A stretch of DNA of 58,317 bases from Planctomycetota bacterium (GTDB lineage: Bacteria > Planctomycetota > JAPUJT01), in the NCBI GenBank assembly GCA_027296055.1, contig JAPUJT010000151.1:1-58317 (forward strand), given 5' to 3'. The stretch's first letter is position 1. Every line of letters starts with the position of its first letter. Both the position numbers and the translations under genes were made by a program. Shown here piece after piece: positions 7,296 to 16,064 of the stretch. The notes beneath the pieces are model-generated. The model was not told the DNA's origin. It made no database searches and saw nothing but the letters and a program-made list of their open reading frames with translations.

Positions 7296-9455
7296 TCAGA
7301 GCTGGAGTTCGATGCCGAGGATGACGTTCGTGCCCGCCTCGTTCTGGCCGGATCCGTGGACGCGGTAGTCTCGGTTGGTGAGGTTCTCGATCGCCAGGGT
7401 GACGCCGAGGCGAGGATGTATGCGGAGGCCTCCCCGGATGCCGAAGATGGTGTAGCCGGGGGTCCCCCCCGACGGGATCCTCTCCGTGTCGACCTTGTTC
7501 CCCGGCGATAGCTGGTCTTGCTCCCCCACGATCCGGACATATCCCTCCGCCCAGGCCCCCCCGTCCGGATTCCTCCAGCGCAGTCCAATCTGACCCATCG
7601 GCGGCGGGATTCGATCCGCCGGTCTCCGGCTCTTGCCTCCGGTGGCGGTAGGGAAAGTGTCCACGCGGCCCTCCGTCCAGGCGAAGCCTCCGAAGAGGGA
7701 CCACGCTTCGTCGAAGTGGGCCTCCGCCTCGAATTCCACTCCCTGGATATAACCGTCCCCGACATTGTCCTTCTGCACCTCGTTGTCCCCCGCGATCACA
7801 TTGCCCGTCGGGAAACGGACGATCATGTCCTGGATGAACGTGTAGTAGTAGGCGATCTGAGCGGAGATAAACCCGCTCCGCTCCTTGCTCCCTATCTCCA
7901 AGGTGAGATATTGCTCCGGCTCCAGACCGGGAGAGGGCGTCTCGATCTCGTTGGTTCGGGCGGTGTCGAGCCGCGTGAGATCCGACAGGTTCGGTGCGCG
8001 CCACCCCTGGGAGGCCCCGCCGTAGATGTTCCAGTCTTTCGTGACGGAATAGATCGCTCGCAGGCTCCCGCCCACGTGATCCCACTCGTCGGAGACGGAG
8101 ATCTCTTGCCCCGGATTCAGGGGATCCTCCACCTCCTCCGCGTGGGCCGCCGCGTGGGTGTAGCGAACACCGGGTATGACCACCAGGTCGTCGGAAATCG
8201 TCGCCTCGTCCTGGAGGTACACGCCCAGAAGATCGTAACGGGCGTCGTCCCCGACGGGTCCCTGGATCCCCGTGCTCGTCTGGACCCCGGTCGCGTCGTA
8301 CCCCTTGAAGAAGCTGGAGACCTCGTCGTGGTAGTAATCGGCCCCGAAGGTGAAGCGCCCGATGGCAGACGGGATCTCTCCCTGAGCCCAGAATCCAAAG
8401 GTGTTCACGGTGACGCCCTGGCGCTCGCGAACGCCGCTTCCTCGGATGCGGAACTGCTCCTCGTCCTGACGCTGGTAGGAGAGGCTTGCGCGAATCGTCT
8501 CCACCGGAAGGCCGGTCTCCTCCCAGTGGAGCTGAACATACCCGAGAGCGCGCTGCTGGTTCAGGACGCGGATACGGTCGGTGCCGACCGTCGTGCCCCG
8601 CCACGACTGGCCATGGACCGTCTTGTGCGTCCGCGGGACGTCGTCCTGCTCGGCGTGCTGAAACAAGGTCACGACCTTCAAGTCAGGGCGGAGGTACATC
8701 TCCAGGCGGAGGTCGCCATCGATCTCGTCATAACCCGTCTCCGATGTGGTCCCCTGATGCCGGCCCGCCGTGTAGTCGCCGTACTCCCTCCAGGTGACGC
8801 CGACGTCGAGCCCGAACTCGCCGGCGTAGCTCCCTCCGGCCTCGAGACGCCCGACGTGGGATCGCTCCGCGCTGGCGTACCGGTAGATCGAGCGACTGCT
8901 GTAAGCCCAGCCTTCCTCGGTGTACTCCGGATGGCTCCGACTGATCGCCTGGATCGTCCCTCCGATCGCATCGCTTCCGTAGAGGACCGATGATGGTCCC
9001 TTGACCACCTCGATCCGGTCGAGCGAGTACGGGTCGACGGTATTCCAGTACTGGTTCGGTCCATCGCGAAAGGTCGAGTTGTTCAGACGAACGCCATCGA
9101 TGAGCAATAGGGTGCGGAAGCCGGTGAGACCTCTGAGGAAGGGTGAGCCCTGTCCGTAGGCGGTCTTCTGCGCCATGACGCCGGTCGTCTCGGCGAGAGC
9201 ATCGGTCGCCGTCCGCGAGAGGCGCCTTCCGACCGCCTCCTCCGCGGAGATCGAATGGGTGTAGTAGGGGAGGCGGAAGCCGGGGTGCTCGCTCCGTGTG
9301 GCCGTGACCAGGACCTCGTCGAGCCGAGAGAGGGGAGTCTCCTCGTCCGTCGGAGCATTGCCCGCCTCGGTGGCGGTGGGTGGCTCCTGGGCCGCAGCAG
9401 CCCCCGATCCCAGGAAGAGCCAGATGGCAAGGGTGAGAGGGCATATTCGGTTCAA
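7296..9455 (-). CDS. TonB-dependent outer-membrane receptor
   Basis: The 719-residue protein has a signal peptide (cleavage after GAAAAQ), a TonB box DEVLVTATR near residue 46, a plug domain to about 165 (motifs LLIDGVRLN, EVVKGPSSVLYGSDAIGG) and a 22-strand-type barrel ending in a conserved NRDYRVHGSG segment. It should take up a large ligand such as haem, a siderophore or cobalamin; the C-terminal segment is like haem/haemoglobin and BtuB-type receptors, but I cannot name the ligand. The frame begins with TTG at 9455 and no in-frame ATG fits the signal peptide. It is divergent from tonB, 68 nt away. No clear Fur box was found. Confidence 0.9.
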   Translation of the reverse strand: MNRICPLTLAIWLFLGSGAAAAQEPPTATEAGNAPTDEETPLSRLDEVLVTATRSEHPGFRLPYYTHSISAEEAVGRRLSRTATDALAETTGVMAQKTAYGQGSPFLRGLTGFRTLLLIDGVRLNNSTFRDGPNQYWNTVDPYSLDRIEVVKGPSSVLYGSDAIGGTIQAISRSHPEYTEEGWAYSSRSIYRYASAERSHVGRLEAGGSYAGEFGLDVGVTWREYGDYTAGRHQGTTSETGYDEIDGDLRLEMYLRPDLKVVTLFQHAEQDDVPRTHKTVHGQSWRGTTVGTDRIRVLNQQRALGYVQLHWEETGLPVETIRASLSYQRQDEEQFRIRGSGVRERQGVTVNTFGFWAQGEIPSAIGRFTFGADYYHDEVSSFFKGYDATGVQTSTGIQGPVGDDARYDLLGVYLQDEATISDDLVVIPGVRYTHAAAHAEEVEDPLNPGQEISVSDEWDHVGGSLRAIYSVTKDWNIYGGASQGWRAPNLSDLTRLDTARTNEIETPSPGLEPEQYLTLEIGSKERSGFISAQIAYYYTFIQDMIVRFPTGNVIAGDNEVQKDNVGDGYIQGVEFEAEAHFDEAWSLFGGFAWTEGRVDTFPTATGGKSRRPADRIPPPMGQIGLRWRNPDGGAWAEGYVRIVGEQDQLSPGNKVDTERIPSGGTPGYTIFGIRGGLRIHPRLGVTLAIENLTNRDYRVHGSGQNEAGTNVILGIELQL

Positions 9456-9523
9456 TGAAATCGTCCCCAGGGCGTCGCTGTGAGGATAGAATCAGGGGGG
9501 AATTCTAACGGGGCACAGGGGAT

Positions 9524-10156
9524 ATGACGACCCGGCCGATCATGAAGGTGCGCGGCTGGTGGAAGACGGGGGCCCTCTCGCTCACCTTCTCCGCCGCGAT
9601 CCACGCGGGGGCAGGCCTTGCCCTCGGGCTCTTCCTCTACCCGGAGCCCGACACAGATGCCCCCCAGTGGGGGGTCATGGAGATCAGGCAGACCCGGTCC
9701 GCCCCTCCCGAGCCCTCTCTTCTCACCGTTGCCAAGAGGCCCGAGATTCCCCTTCCTCCCATAGAGCCTCCCTGGCCCTTGCTGGGAGGGGAGGCCCCTG
9801 CCACCGCGCCTCCTCCTTCCGAGGAGCCGCCCCGGACCCCTCCGCCTCCGCCATCGGCGCGGGTTTCCCCTCCCCAGGCGGCTGCGACGTCGCCCCTGCC
9901 CATCCAGAATCACCCTCCGCGCTACCCGGAGATGGCGCGCAGGAGAGGCTATCAGGGGGTGGTGATCATCACCGCTCGGGTGTCTGCGGAGGGAATGCCG
10001 ATCTCGGTCGCCGTCAGGAAATCGTCGGGGTATCGAGTGCTCGACCGGGCGGCAAAGAAGGCGGTGCTGTCGTGGAAGTTCCTGCCCGCGACTCGCGGAG
10101 GCAAGCGGGTCAAGGGAGAGGTGGAGATACCCATCCGATTCCGGCTCACTCCCTGA
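9524..10156 (+). CDS. tonB: TonB-family energy transducer
   Basis: The 210-residue protein has one N-terminal transmembrane helix (about 17-38), a proline-rich periplasmic spacer (about 75-125), and a C-terminal TonB domain with YPEMARRRGYQGVV, SSGYRVLDRAA and the closing W-x-F-P-A segment. It couples the proton-motive force to the divergent receptor. No exbB or exbD gene is in the window, so the motor must be encoded elsewhere. The basic residues just before the helix agree with an inside N-terminus. The pairing with the receptor gene suggests that this TonB is dedicated to it. Confidence 0.9.
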   Translation: MTTRPIMKVRGWWKTGALSLTFSAAIHAGAGLALGLFLYPEPDTDAPQWGVMEIRQTRSAPPEPSLLTVAKRPEIPLPPIEPPWPLLGGEAPATAPPPSEEPPRTPPPPPSARVSPPQAAATSPLPIQNHPPRYPEMARRRGYQGVVIITARVSAEGMPISVAVRKSSGYRVLDRAAKKAVLSWKFLPATRGGKRVKGEVEIPIRFRLTP

Positions 10157-10171
10157 ATAGAATCAGGCGGA

Positions 10172-11098
10172 TCACTCGGGGGAGGCGGCCCTCTCCCGGA
10201 TCTCCTTCAGCCTCTTCTGGAGAGCGTCGATCCGGTCCAGATTGCCGTCTTGTTTCTCGATCTCCTCGGCCAGCAGGTCGCCGTAGGCTCGAAGGATGAG
10301 GTCCGAGAGGCGTTCATCCTTCGGGGAGAGGAGACGGGCCCGCCAGAGGGATGTAAGAGCGCGATGTGCATCCCCTCGCTCCAGGTACAGCTTCCCCAGC
10401 AGGAGACGGGATTCCATATTGTCCGGCTCGAGAGTCGACAGCCTCTCATAGGCGCGAATCGATCTCGACGTCTGGCCCATCTCGCGAGACAGGTCTCCCA
10501 GAGCCTTCCACGCGGGGGCGTAGGTGGAATCGAGACCGACCGCCTCCTCGAGTGATTGGAGACCGAGGTCCTTCTTGCCCATCTTCCAGCGGAGCTTGCC
10601 GAGGCGGAGATGGGCAAACGGATCTTCGGGCTCCACATCGATCCCCGCGCCGTAGTCCTCCATCGCCTTGGTGAGATCTCCCCGCCTCTCGTGATAGAAG
10701 CCGCGATAGCAATACGTGTAGGCGCTGTCGTCGTCTTCCTCCAGGGCCTGGTCGAGAAAGGCGAGGGCTCTCTTCAGGTCTCCCTTCTTCTCGTAAATGT
10801 CGGCGAGGTTGATCAGCGTCCGCGGGTGGGTTCGGATCGTGAGGGCCTTCTCGTAGGCCGCCTTCGCTTTGTCCAGCTTTCCGATCTCGTGATAGACGGT
10901 GCCGAGATTGTAGTAGGCCTCGGTGTTTTCGTCGTCCTCCTCGATCGCCTCCCGGTATTCCCGCGTGGCGGCGGCTAGCCGGCCCCCATCCTGATGCCGA
11001 ACGCCCCGGTTGTAGTGGCTGTCACGGATCGATCCACCGCAGGCAGCCAGCAGGACGAGAGCCGAGAGACTCAGGAGGTAGGCTCGGGGGCAGATCAT
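10172..11098 (-). CDS. TPR-repeat lipoprotein
   Basis: The 308-residue protein has a lipobox LLAAC near residue 19 and then about eight tetratricopeptide repeats (YYNLGTVYHEIGKLDKAKAAY and similar) to near residue 270, with a charged helical tail. TPRs form protein-binding superhelices. Its ATG overlaps the stop of the MCE gene (ATGA), making it the last gene of the phosphatase-kinase-STAS-mlaEFD operon. It could be a periplasmic or outer-membrane partner of the transporter; that role is inferred from the coupling only. The start at 11098 is chosen because it gives the lipoprotein signal directly. Confidence 0.85.
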   Translation of the reverse strand: MICPRAYLLSLSALVLLAACGGSIRDSHYNRGVRHQDGGRLAAATREYREAIEEDDENTEAYYNLGTVYHEIGKLDKAKAAYEKALTIRTHPRTLINLADIYEKKGDLKRALAFLDQALEEDDDSAYTYCYRGFYHERRGDLTKAMEDYGAGIDVEPEDPFAHLRLGKLRWKMGKKDLGLQSLEEAVGLDSTYAPAWKALGDLSREMGQTSRSIRAYERLSTLEPDNMESRLLLGKLYLERGDAHRALTSLWRARLLSPKDERLSDLILRAYGDLLAEEIEKQDGNLDRIDALQKRLKEIRERAASPE

Positions 11099-12123
11099 GG
11101 CTCTTCCCCTCCCGGGCCCATGAACGTTCTGTCCTCCGACGCCCCGAGCCGGGCCGAGGAGGCGGTGGCTTCGGCTTCCTCCCCCGTTCCCCACAGAACC
11201 ACCGAGGGGTCGGACTTGATCAAGAGAATTGTCTCGTTCAGGTTGCGGGTGACCACCCGGAGGTTGTCGAGCAGCTCGAGGACCTTGGGATCCGCCGCCG
11301 TGATGAACCCATCCGCCTCCCTCAGGAGCTCCTCGAGCTTGCCGGTCACTTTGTCTATCTGCGGCCAGACGTTGTTGAGGCCCTTGCGAGTCTCGTCGAG
11401 CGTTCCGCTCATCTTTGCCAGGACAGGGCCGGCCTCCTCCAATCGCTGCTCCAGCCCGCCGATCGTACTGTTGATCCCCTGGCGGTTTTCATCGATCAGC
11501 CCCTGGAGCGTCGCCACCAACCTGGTGGCTCCCGAAATCGTCGAACGGATGTCATCCCGATTCGTCTCCGCGATCCCGTCGAGGTCGCCCAGGAGATGCG
11601 TCGCCTTTGCGATGGCCTCATTGGCACCCGTCGCAATCTCCTCGACCTTCGCGAGGGCAGTCCTTATCTCCTCGATGAGGTCTGTCGCCTGATTCATCAC
11701 GCCGCTCACCCCGGCCAGTTCTCCGGTGAGGGAGGCGCCCGCTGGCAGGACGGCCCCCTTCGGATCTCCCGGCGTGAGATCGAGATACTTCTCGCCGATG
11801 AATCCGTCGGTGCGGATCATGGCGGTCGAACCTTCCCGGAGGATCACACCCCGGTCGATGGCGATCTTGGCCTCGGCCACAAACCCCTCCTTGGAGACGG
11901 CCGGCAGTCGCCGGATCTCGGTGATCTGACCCACCGCCGTCCCCGCGAAGGCGACGGGCGTGCGTTCCTGAAGGAGGCCGAGGTTCTTGAATCGTACGGT
12001 GTAGAACTCCTTGCCACTCACCCCCCCGGCCGCACCCCCCGCCATGTAGAGCCCCGCCATGAGGACGCCGAGAGCGATCAGCACGAAGAGCCCGGTAAGA
12101 ATGTCGCGCCTGGTGAAATCCAA
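11095..12123 (-). CDS. mlaD: MCE-domain lipid transport protein (MlaD-like)
   Basis: The 342-residue protein has a single N-terminal transmembrane helix (about 10-30), one MCE domain (about 39-117, with VAFAGTAVGQI and GEKYLDLTPGD), and a long helical region (about 125-300) rich in coiled-coil heptads. E. coli MlaD is only about 183 residues; the long helical tail is more like the YebT/PqiB or Mce type and could form a bridge across the periplasm. The closing IKSDPSVVLWG segment is common in MCE proteins. It is the substrate-binding subunit of the MlaEF transporter encoded just upstream, with a 6-nt gap to mlaF. Confidence 0.88.
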   Translation of the reverse strand: MDFTRRDILTGLFVLIALGVLMAGLYMAGGAAGGVSGKEFYTVRFKNLGLLQERTPVAFAGTAVGQITEIRRLPAVSKEGFVAEAKIAIDRGVILREGSTAMIRTDGFIGEKYLDLTPGDPKGAVLPAGASLTGELAGVSGVMNQATDLIEEIRTALAKVEEIATGANEAIAKATHLLGDLDGIAETNRDDIRSTISGATRLVATLQGLIDENRQGINSTIGGLEQRLEEAGPVLAKMSGTLDETRKGLNNVWPQIDKVTGKLEELLREADGFITAADPKVLELLDNLRVVTRNLNETILLIKSDPSVVLWGTGEEAEATASSARLGASEDRTFMGPGGEEP

Positions 12124-12129
12124 GGTTCG

Positions 12130-12930
12130 CTACTCCTCTTGCAGGATGGCCTTCTCGTAATCCGATCCCGCAACCTTCAGCGGGATCGGCCCGTCGGCCT
12201 CTCCCTTGATGAACTGTTGCAGGATTCCGTTATCTGATTTTCTGATCTCTTCCGGAGGTCCGGAGCTGAGCACTGTTCCCTCGTGGAGCATGACCATATG
12301 GTCCGCGATTCGAAAGGCGCTCGTCATCTCGTGGGTGACCACGAGAGAGGTGACCTTGATCTTGTCGCGCAGATCCATCACCAGGGCGTCGATGACCGCC
12401 ACCATCACCGGATCCAGTCCGGCGGACGGCTCATCGTAAAAGACGATCTTCGGGTCGAGGGCGATCGCCCGGGCGAGGCTCACCCTCTTTTTCATGCCTC
12501 CGCTGATCTCGGCCGGCAGGAGAGACTCGGCATTCCGGAGCCCGACCATCTCCAGCTTCAGCTTCACCATGATGTCGATCGTCTCCGGGGGGAGAGGTGT
12601 GTGCTGCCGGATCGGAAGGGACACGTTCTCGGCGACGGTCATGGAGTTGAGCAGTGCGGAACCCTGGAAGAGCATACCGAACTTGAGGCGCACCTTGTTC
12701 AACTGCTCCTCGTCCATCCTCGTGATCTCCTCTCCATCGAGGAAGACTTCCCCGGAATCGGGCCTGTCCGCGCCGATGAGAATCCGGAGCAGCGTGGACT
12801 TTCCGCATCCGCTGGGCCCCATCACGACGCCGACCTTCCCCTCCTCGATCTCGAAGGAGACGCCTTTCAGGACCTCGTGCTTCCCGAACGATTTCCGCAC
12901 CTCGTTCGCCACGATCATCGGTTTGCCCAA
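12130..12930 (-). CDS. mlaF: ABC transporter ATPase of the Mla/MCE system
   Basis: The 266-residue ATPase has Walker A GPSGCGKST near residue 38, the Q-loop in FGMLFQGSALLNSMTV, signature ISGGMKKR, Walker B KIVFYDEPSAGLDP and the switch His in VVTHEM. The FQGSALLNSMTV segment and the GGMKKR signature are typical of MlaF/Mkl ATPases. It powers movement of phospholipids through MlaE and the MCE protein. The frame opens with TTG at 12930; ATG at 12918 is the alternative. It sits between mlaE (15-nt gap) and mlaD. Confidence 0.92.
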   Translation of the reverse strand: MGKPMIVANEVRKSFGKHEVLKGVSFEIEEGKVGVVMGPSGCGKSTLLRILIGADRPDSGEVFLDGEEITRMDEEQLNKVRLKFGMLFQGSALLNSMTVAENVSLPIRQHTPLPPETIDIMVKLKLEMVGLRNAESLLPAEISGGMKKRVSLARAIALDPKIVFYDEPSAGLDPVMVAVIDALVMDLRDKIKVTSLVVTHEMTSAFRIADHMVMLHEGTVLSSGPPEEIRKSDNGILQQFIKGEADGPIPLKVAGSDYEKAILQEE

Positions 12931-12945
12931 GGCCTTCGCCCCCTA

Positions 12946-13752
12946 TCATTGCGTCAGGATCGCGGTGAATATCGCGTCCGCCACTATAACCAGCACGATG
13001 GACGAGACGACGGCGAGCCGGGTTGCCTTCCCGACTCCCGCGGCTCCCCCCGTCACGCGAAAGGCCAGGTGGCAGGAGACCATCGTGATGATCAGGGCGA
13101 AGACGCCACTCTTGATGATCCCCGAAATGATGTCGTCGGAGGTCATGTAAAGGAAAGTGTTCTGGATGTAGATGTTCGGATTGATGCCGTAGGCGGTGAT
13201 CCCGACCAGGTACCCCCCCAGGATCCCGACGAAGTCGGCGAAGATCGTGAGGCACGGAAGCAAGATCAGGAGCGTGAACAATCTCTGGGAGACGAGGAAA
13301 TAGACAGGGTTGATCGCCATCGTCCGGAGCGCCAGGAGCTCTTCGGACACTTTCATCGTGCCGATCTGAGCTGCGAATCCCGCGCCGACGCGCCCTGTCA
13401 CGACGATCGCCGTCATCAAGGGCCCCAGTTCGCGCGTGAGGGAGACGGCGACGCCGGCGGCCACGAGGTTCTTCTGGCCGTATCGCTCGAGCTGATAGGC
13501 GGTCTGCAGGACGAGGATCGTCCCGATCAGGGCGGAGACGAGACAGACGATCGGGATCGAGCGGACTCCGGATTCGTTCATCTCCTCCATCAAGGCGGAG
13601 GTGCCGAAGCCGCCTTTCCCGCGTAGTTTCCGGCCGATTCCATTCAGCGCGGTAGCGGTCATCGCCGAGAGTTGACCGACGTGGCCGAGGAAGACGAGCG
13701 TAGATCGACCGGTGGTCCCCAGGAGTTGAATCGGTACGGAACGAGGATCCAT
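12946..13752 (-). CDS. mlaE: MlaE/YrbE-family ABC permease
   Basis: The 268-residue membrane protein has about five or six transmembrane segments and the family-typical cytoplasmic stretch TGRVGAGFAAQIGTMKVSEE, followed by LRTMAINPVYFLV. It is the transmembrane subunit of the MCE lipid transporter. The gene is 20 nt downstream of the STAS gene, matching the E. coli arrangement in which the STAS protein MlaB binds the MlaFE core, although the order differs. Confidence 0.92.
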   Translation of the reverse strand: MDPRSVPIQLLGTTGRSTLVFLGHVGQLSAMTATALNGIGRKLRGKGGFGTSALMEEMNESGVRSIPIVCLVSALIGTILVLQTAYQLERYGQKNLVAAGVAVSLTRELGPLMTAIVVTGRVGAGFAAQIGTMKVSEELLALRTMAINPVYFLVSQRLFTLLILLPCLTIFADFVGILGGYLVGITAYGINPNIYIQNTFLYMTSDDIISGIIKSGVFALIITMVSCHLAFRVTGGAAGVGKATRLAVVSSIVLVIVADAIFTAILTQ

Positions 13753-13772
13753 GGTTCATCCGGAGGCGGAGG

Positions 13773-14159
13773 CTACGTCTTTTTCTTCTTGAGACCTTCG
13801 ATCGCTGCGCTGATGGTGGGAGAGATACTGAACACAGAATCCAGCTTGGCGAGCTCGATCACGACCCGGACGGCATCACTCAGGGCGGCAAGCTCGTACG
13901 ATATGCCCTTTGCGCGAGACCAGCGGAGCCCCTCGATCAGGACCGCCACGCCGGAGGAGTCCATGTGATCCACGTCGGAAAGATCGAGGACGATACCTTC
14001 GATCGACTTGTCGGTGGCGCTCTTGAGAACCTCTCGAAGCTGAGGCGATGAATGCATGTCCACCTCCCCCTTCGGATGTACCACCTCCACCTGCTCGCTG
14101 GGACTGCTCACGGTGATCTCGAGAGGCTTCCCCCCCCCCATTGGATCGTTTCTTGCCAT
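13773..14159 (-). CDS. STAS-domain protein (anti-sigma-antagonist or MlaB-like)
   Basis: The 128-residue STAS protein has the phosphorylation-site motif LDLSDVDHMDSSGVAVL; the serine of DSSG is the residue phosphorylated by RsbW/SpoIIAB-type kinases. The C-terminus ends in a lysine run. Two readings compete. As an anti-sigma-factor antagonist it would pair with the kinase and phosphatase encoded just upstream. As an MlaB-like subunit it would bind the MlaF ATPase encoded just downstream. Its position between the two sets allows both. The gaps are 24 nt upstream and 20 nt downstream. Confidence 0.88.
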   Translation of the reverse strand: MARNDPMGGGKPLEITVSSPSEQVEVVHPKGEVDMHSSPQLREVLKSATDKSIEGIVLDLSDVDHMDSSGVAVLIEGLRWSRAKGISYELAALSDAVRVVIELAKLDSVFSISPTISAAIEGLKKKKT

Positions 14160-14183
14160 CGGGTCACTCCCTTTCGCTGGTGA

Positions 14184-14630
14184 TCAGCATTTCTTTTTCT
14201 CGGGGGGCAGGTGCTTCACCATCCGAAGGATCGTTCCTTTCGCCAGCGAAGTATCGAACTCCACCTTGTCCATACAATGAGTCATGAAGTGTGTGCCGAG
14301 CCCTCCCGGTCTCACATCTTCTAGCTTTCTCGGGTGGATGGTTTCCGGCTTTACCTTCAGGCCGTAATCCCGAATCTCCACGATAATCGAGTCGGGCACG
14401 ATCTTCAAGGTAAGATCGATCTTCTGATGCGGGTCCCCCTTGTAGGCGTGTTCAATAATGTTCGCGTACGCTTCGTCGATGGCGATGGCGAGCTTTCGGA
14501 ATTCCTCCTCCGGGAAGCCCATCTCCGCCGCCACACGGGTCACGAGGGCCCGGACCGAGCTGATGAACTTCGGATGGCTCGGGATCGATAGGAAGATCGT
14601 CTCGCCGATGGACTTCGATTCCGCCGCCAC
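14184..14630 (-). CDS. Anti-sigma-type serine kinase (RsbW-like HATPase)
   Basis: The 148-residue GHKL ATPase has the N-box EAYANIIEHAYKGD and a G-box near PGGLGTHFM, giving the compact fold of SpoIIAB/RsbW kinases. Such proteins phosphorylate a STAS partner and sequester a target such as a sigma factor. No sigma-factor gene is in the window, so the target is unknown. The start is GTG at 14630 with a GGGAGGT site upstream. It lies between the PP2C phosphatase and STAS genes in one operon, completing a partner-switching set. Confidence 0.88.
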   Translation of the reverse strand: MAAESKSIGETIFLSIPSHPKFISSVRALVTRVAAEMGFPEEEFRKLAIAIDEAYANIIEHAYKGDPHQKIDLTLKIVPDSIIVEIRDYGLKVKPETIHPRKLEDVRPGGLGTHFMTHCMDKVEFDTSLAKGTILRMVKHLPPEKKKC

Positions 14631-14653
14631 GTCTCTTACCTCCCGGCGCCGCG

Positions 14654-15943
14654 CTATGGTGCGGACTGACTCCTCCTGGGAATGGCCCTGCCTTGCAAGA
14701 TCAGGAGGGAGATGTCGTCCTGTCGGTGTCCCACCCGAAAGGCCTCGACTTCGGAGAGGACGCTGGAAGCCAGGTCGCTGGCCTCCTTGTCCCGATGCCT
14801 TCGCAGGATCTTCATCAGACCCTCGAGACCCAGCAACTTTCGCCTCCTGTCGAAGACCTCGAAGAGGCCATCCGTGTAGAGGATCAACTTGTCGCCCTTT
14901 CCGAACTTGGTCCCCATCTCTTCCGGCAGACGCTCGAAGCGATCCACCGCGCCGACGAGAGGATACAGGGGCGACAGGGACTCGATCAAGCCACCCGGGG
15001 CCCCTGGGCTGAGGCTGCTGGAAGCCCCTGGGCTGAGGTTGCTCGAAGTCGCCCGGCTGAGGTTACCCGAAGCCCTGATCAGAAACGCTGGCGGGTGGCC
15101 CGCCCCAACGTAAGTAAGCTCCCCGGTTCGCACGTCGAGGCGAGCAATGAATATGGAGAGAAAGATCCCCCTCGTCCCGAAGTGAAGCCTGAAAAACCAG
15201 TTGAGGGAAGCCGCGATCTGGGAGGGCGGGAGCCTCTCCTTCATCCATCGCTTCACCTCGCTGTTGACCCGGGCCGCCACCAGGGCGGCTGCCACGCCGT
15301 GGCCAGAAACGTCACAGACCGACAGGTAGACCAGGTCGTCGCCCACATGCTCGAAATCGACGTAGTCGCCGCCCACGTGGCCCGCCGGGACGTAGCGCAC
15401 CTCCAGGTCGACCTCCGGCGTCGACAGGGAGTTCGGGATGAGGCTGCGCTGGACCCAGCCGGCCAGGTCGAGGTCCTTGTCGATCGTCTCCTGCTTCATC
15501 CGGAGACTCGCCTCGAGCTGATGCCGCAGGGTCACGTCATGGAAGATTCCCTGCAGGTAGTACGATCCTCCGACCAGCCCGAGTATCCGGGAGGAGCCCT
15601 GGACGACCACTCGCTGACCGTTGGACCCTCGCATGGGAATCACATGCTCCTGGACGAGGAAGTCTCTCTTCAGGGTCTCGAGGTAGGTATCCACCGTCGA
15701 AGGATCGTCCGCCAGGCGCGACAGGAGGCCCTTCACCGTCCGGGTCGCCGGTTCTTTCGCGAGGTCGGGGCCGTACCCCAGCGTTCCGAGGAGATTCGAG
15801 TTGATGTAAGCGATCGTGGCGTGGGGCATCCGTTCGGGGGACACGAACGGGTCGGTGACGATCACGAGGGGGAGCGCGTTCGCCATCACCTCCTCGAAGC
15901 CGCTGAAATCGAATCTGTCGTGCTTCTGCATCCTGAATGCCAT
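14654..15943 (-). CDS. PAS-containing PP2C/SpoIIE-type phosphatase (RsbU-like)
   Basis: The 429-residue protein has an N-terminal PAS domain (about 15-140; ILGLVGGSYYLQGIFHDVT), a linker helix, and a SpoIIE/PP2C domain from about 160. Metal-binding aspartates are visible in HVGGDYVDF, CDVSGHG, ILYTDGLFEVFD and HRQDDISLL, so it should be active. It would dephosphorylate the STAS protein in response to a PAS signal. A 24-bp tandem repeat inserts a Ser/Pro/Gly-rich loop at about residues 290-315 between catalytic strands. It is the first gene of the seven-gene operon ending with the TPR lipoprotein. No transmembrane segment is seen, so it is cytoplasmic. Confidence 0.9.
   Translation of the reverse strand: MAFRMQKHDRFDFSGFEEVMANALPLVIVTDPFVSPERMPHATIAYINSNLLGTLGYGPDLAKEPATRTVKGLLSRLADDPSTVDTYLETLKRDFLVQEHVIPMRGSNGQRVVVQGSSRILGLVGGSYYLQGIFHDVTLRHQLEASLRMKQETIDKDLDLAGWVQRSLIPNSLSTPEVDLEVRYVPAGHVGGDYVDFEHVGDDLVYLSVCDVSGHGVAAALVAARVNSEVKRWMKERLPPSQIAASLNWFFRLHFGTRGIFLSIFIARLDVRTGELTYVGAGHPPAFLIRASGNLSRATSSNLSPGASSSLSPGAPGGLIESLSPLYPLVGAVDRFERLPEEMGTKFGKGDKLILYTDGLFEVFDRRRKLLGLEGLMKILRRHRDKEASDLASSVLSEVEAFRVGHRQDDISLLILQGRAIPRRSQSAP
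15000..15071 (-). repeat. Three tandem 24-bp units inside the phosphatase gene
   Basis: Units lie at 15000-15023, 15024-15047 and 15048-15071. The first two differ at two positions and the third is more diverged; all share GGCTGAGG in the middle. Being a multiple of three, the array keeps the frame and encodes an 8-residue SSNLSPGA-like unit. It looks like a slippage-prone loop in the PP2C domain. Confidence 0.8.
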
Positions 15944-16009
15944 GGTACCAGATGCCGGTCAGGAGGCGGAGTGTGGAGGGACGTGTCGGAACGGCAGATT
16001 TCGATGGGA

Positions 16010-16038
16010 TTAGCCAGGAGACCATTCGCCGTTATGAT
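16010..16038 (+). promoter_or_regulatory. Candidate promoter of the first WD40 gene
   Basis: TTAGCC (16010-16015), a 17-nt spacer and TATGAT (16033-16038). The start of transcription would be near 16045, just ahead of the GGGAGG ribosome site and the GTG start at 16065. The -35 is weak. Confidence 0.35.
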
Positions 16039-16064
16039 CATGGCCAGGACGTCGGGAGGCTACC

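Noticed and set aside
9456..9523. Fur box between the receptor and tonB
   Set aside because: No sequence close to the 19-bp Fur consensus was found.
12283..13626. Plus-strand open frame opposite mlaF and mlaE
   Set aside because: Asp/His-rich antisense shadow of two certain genes.
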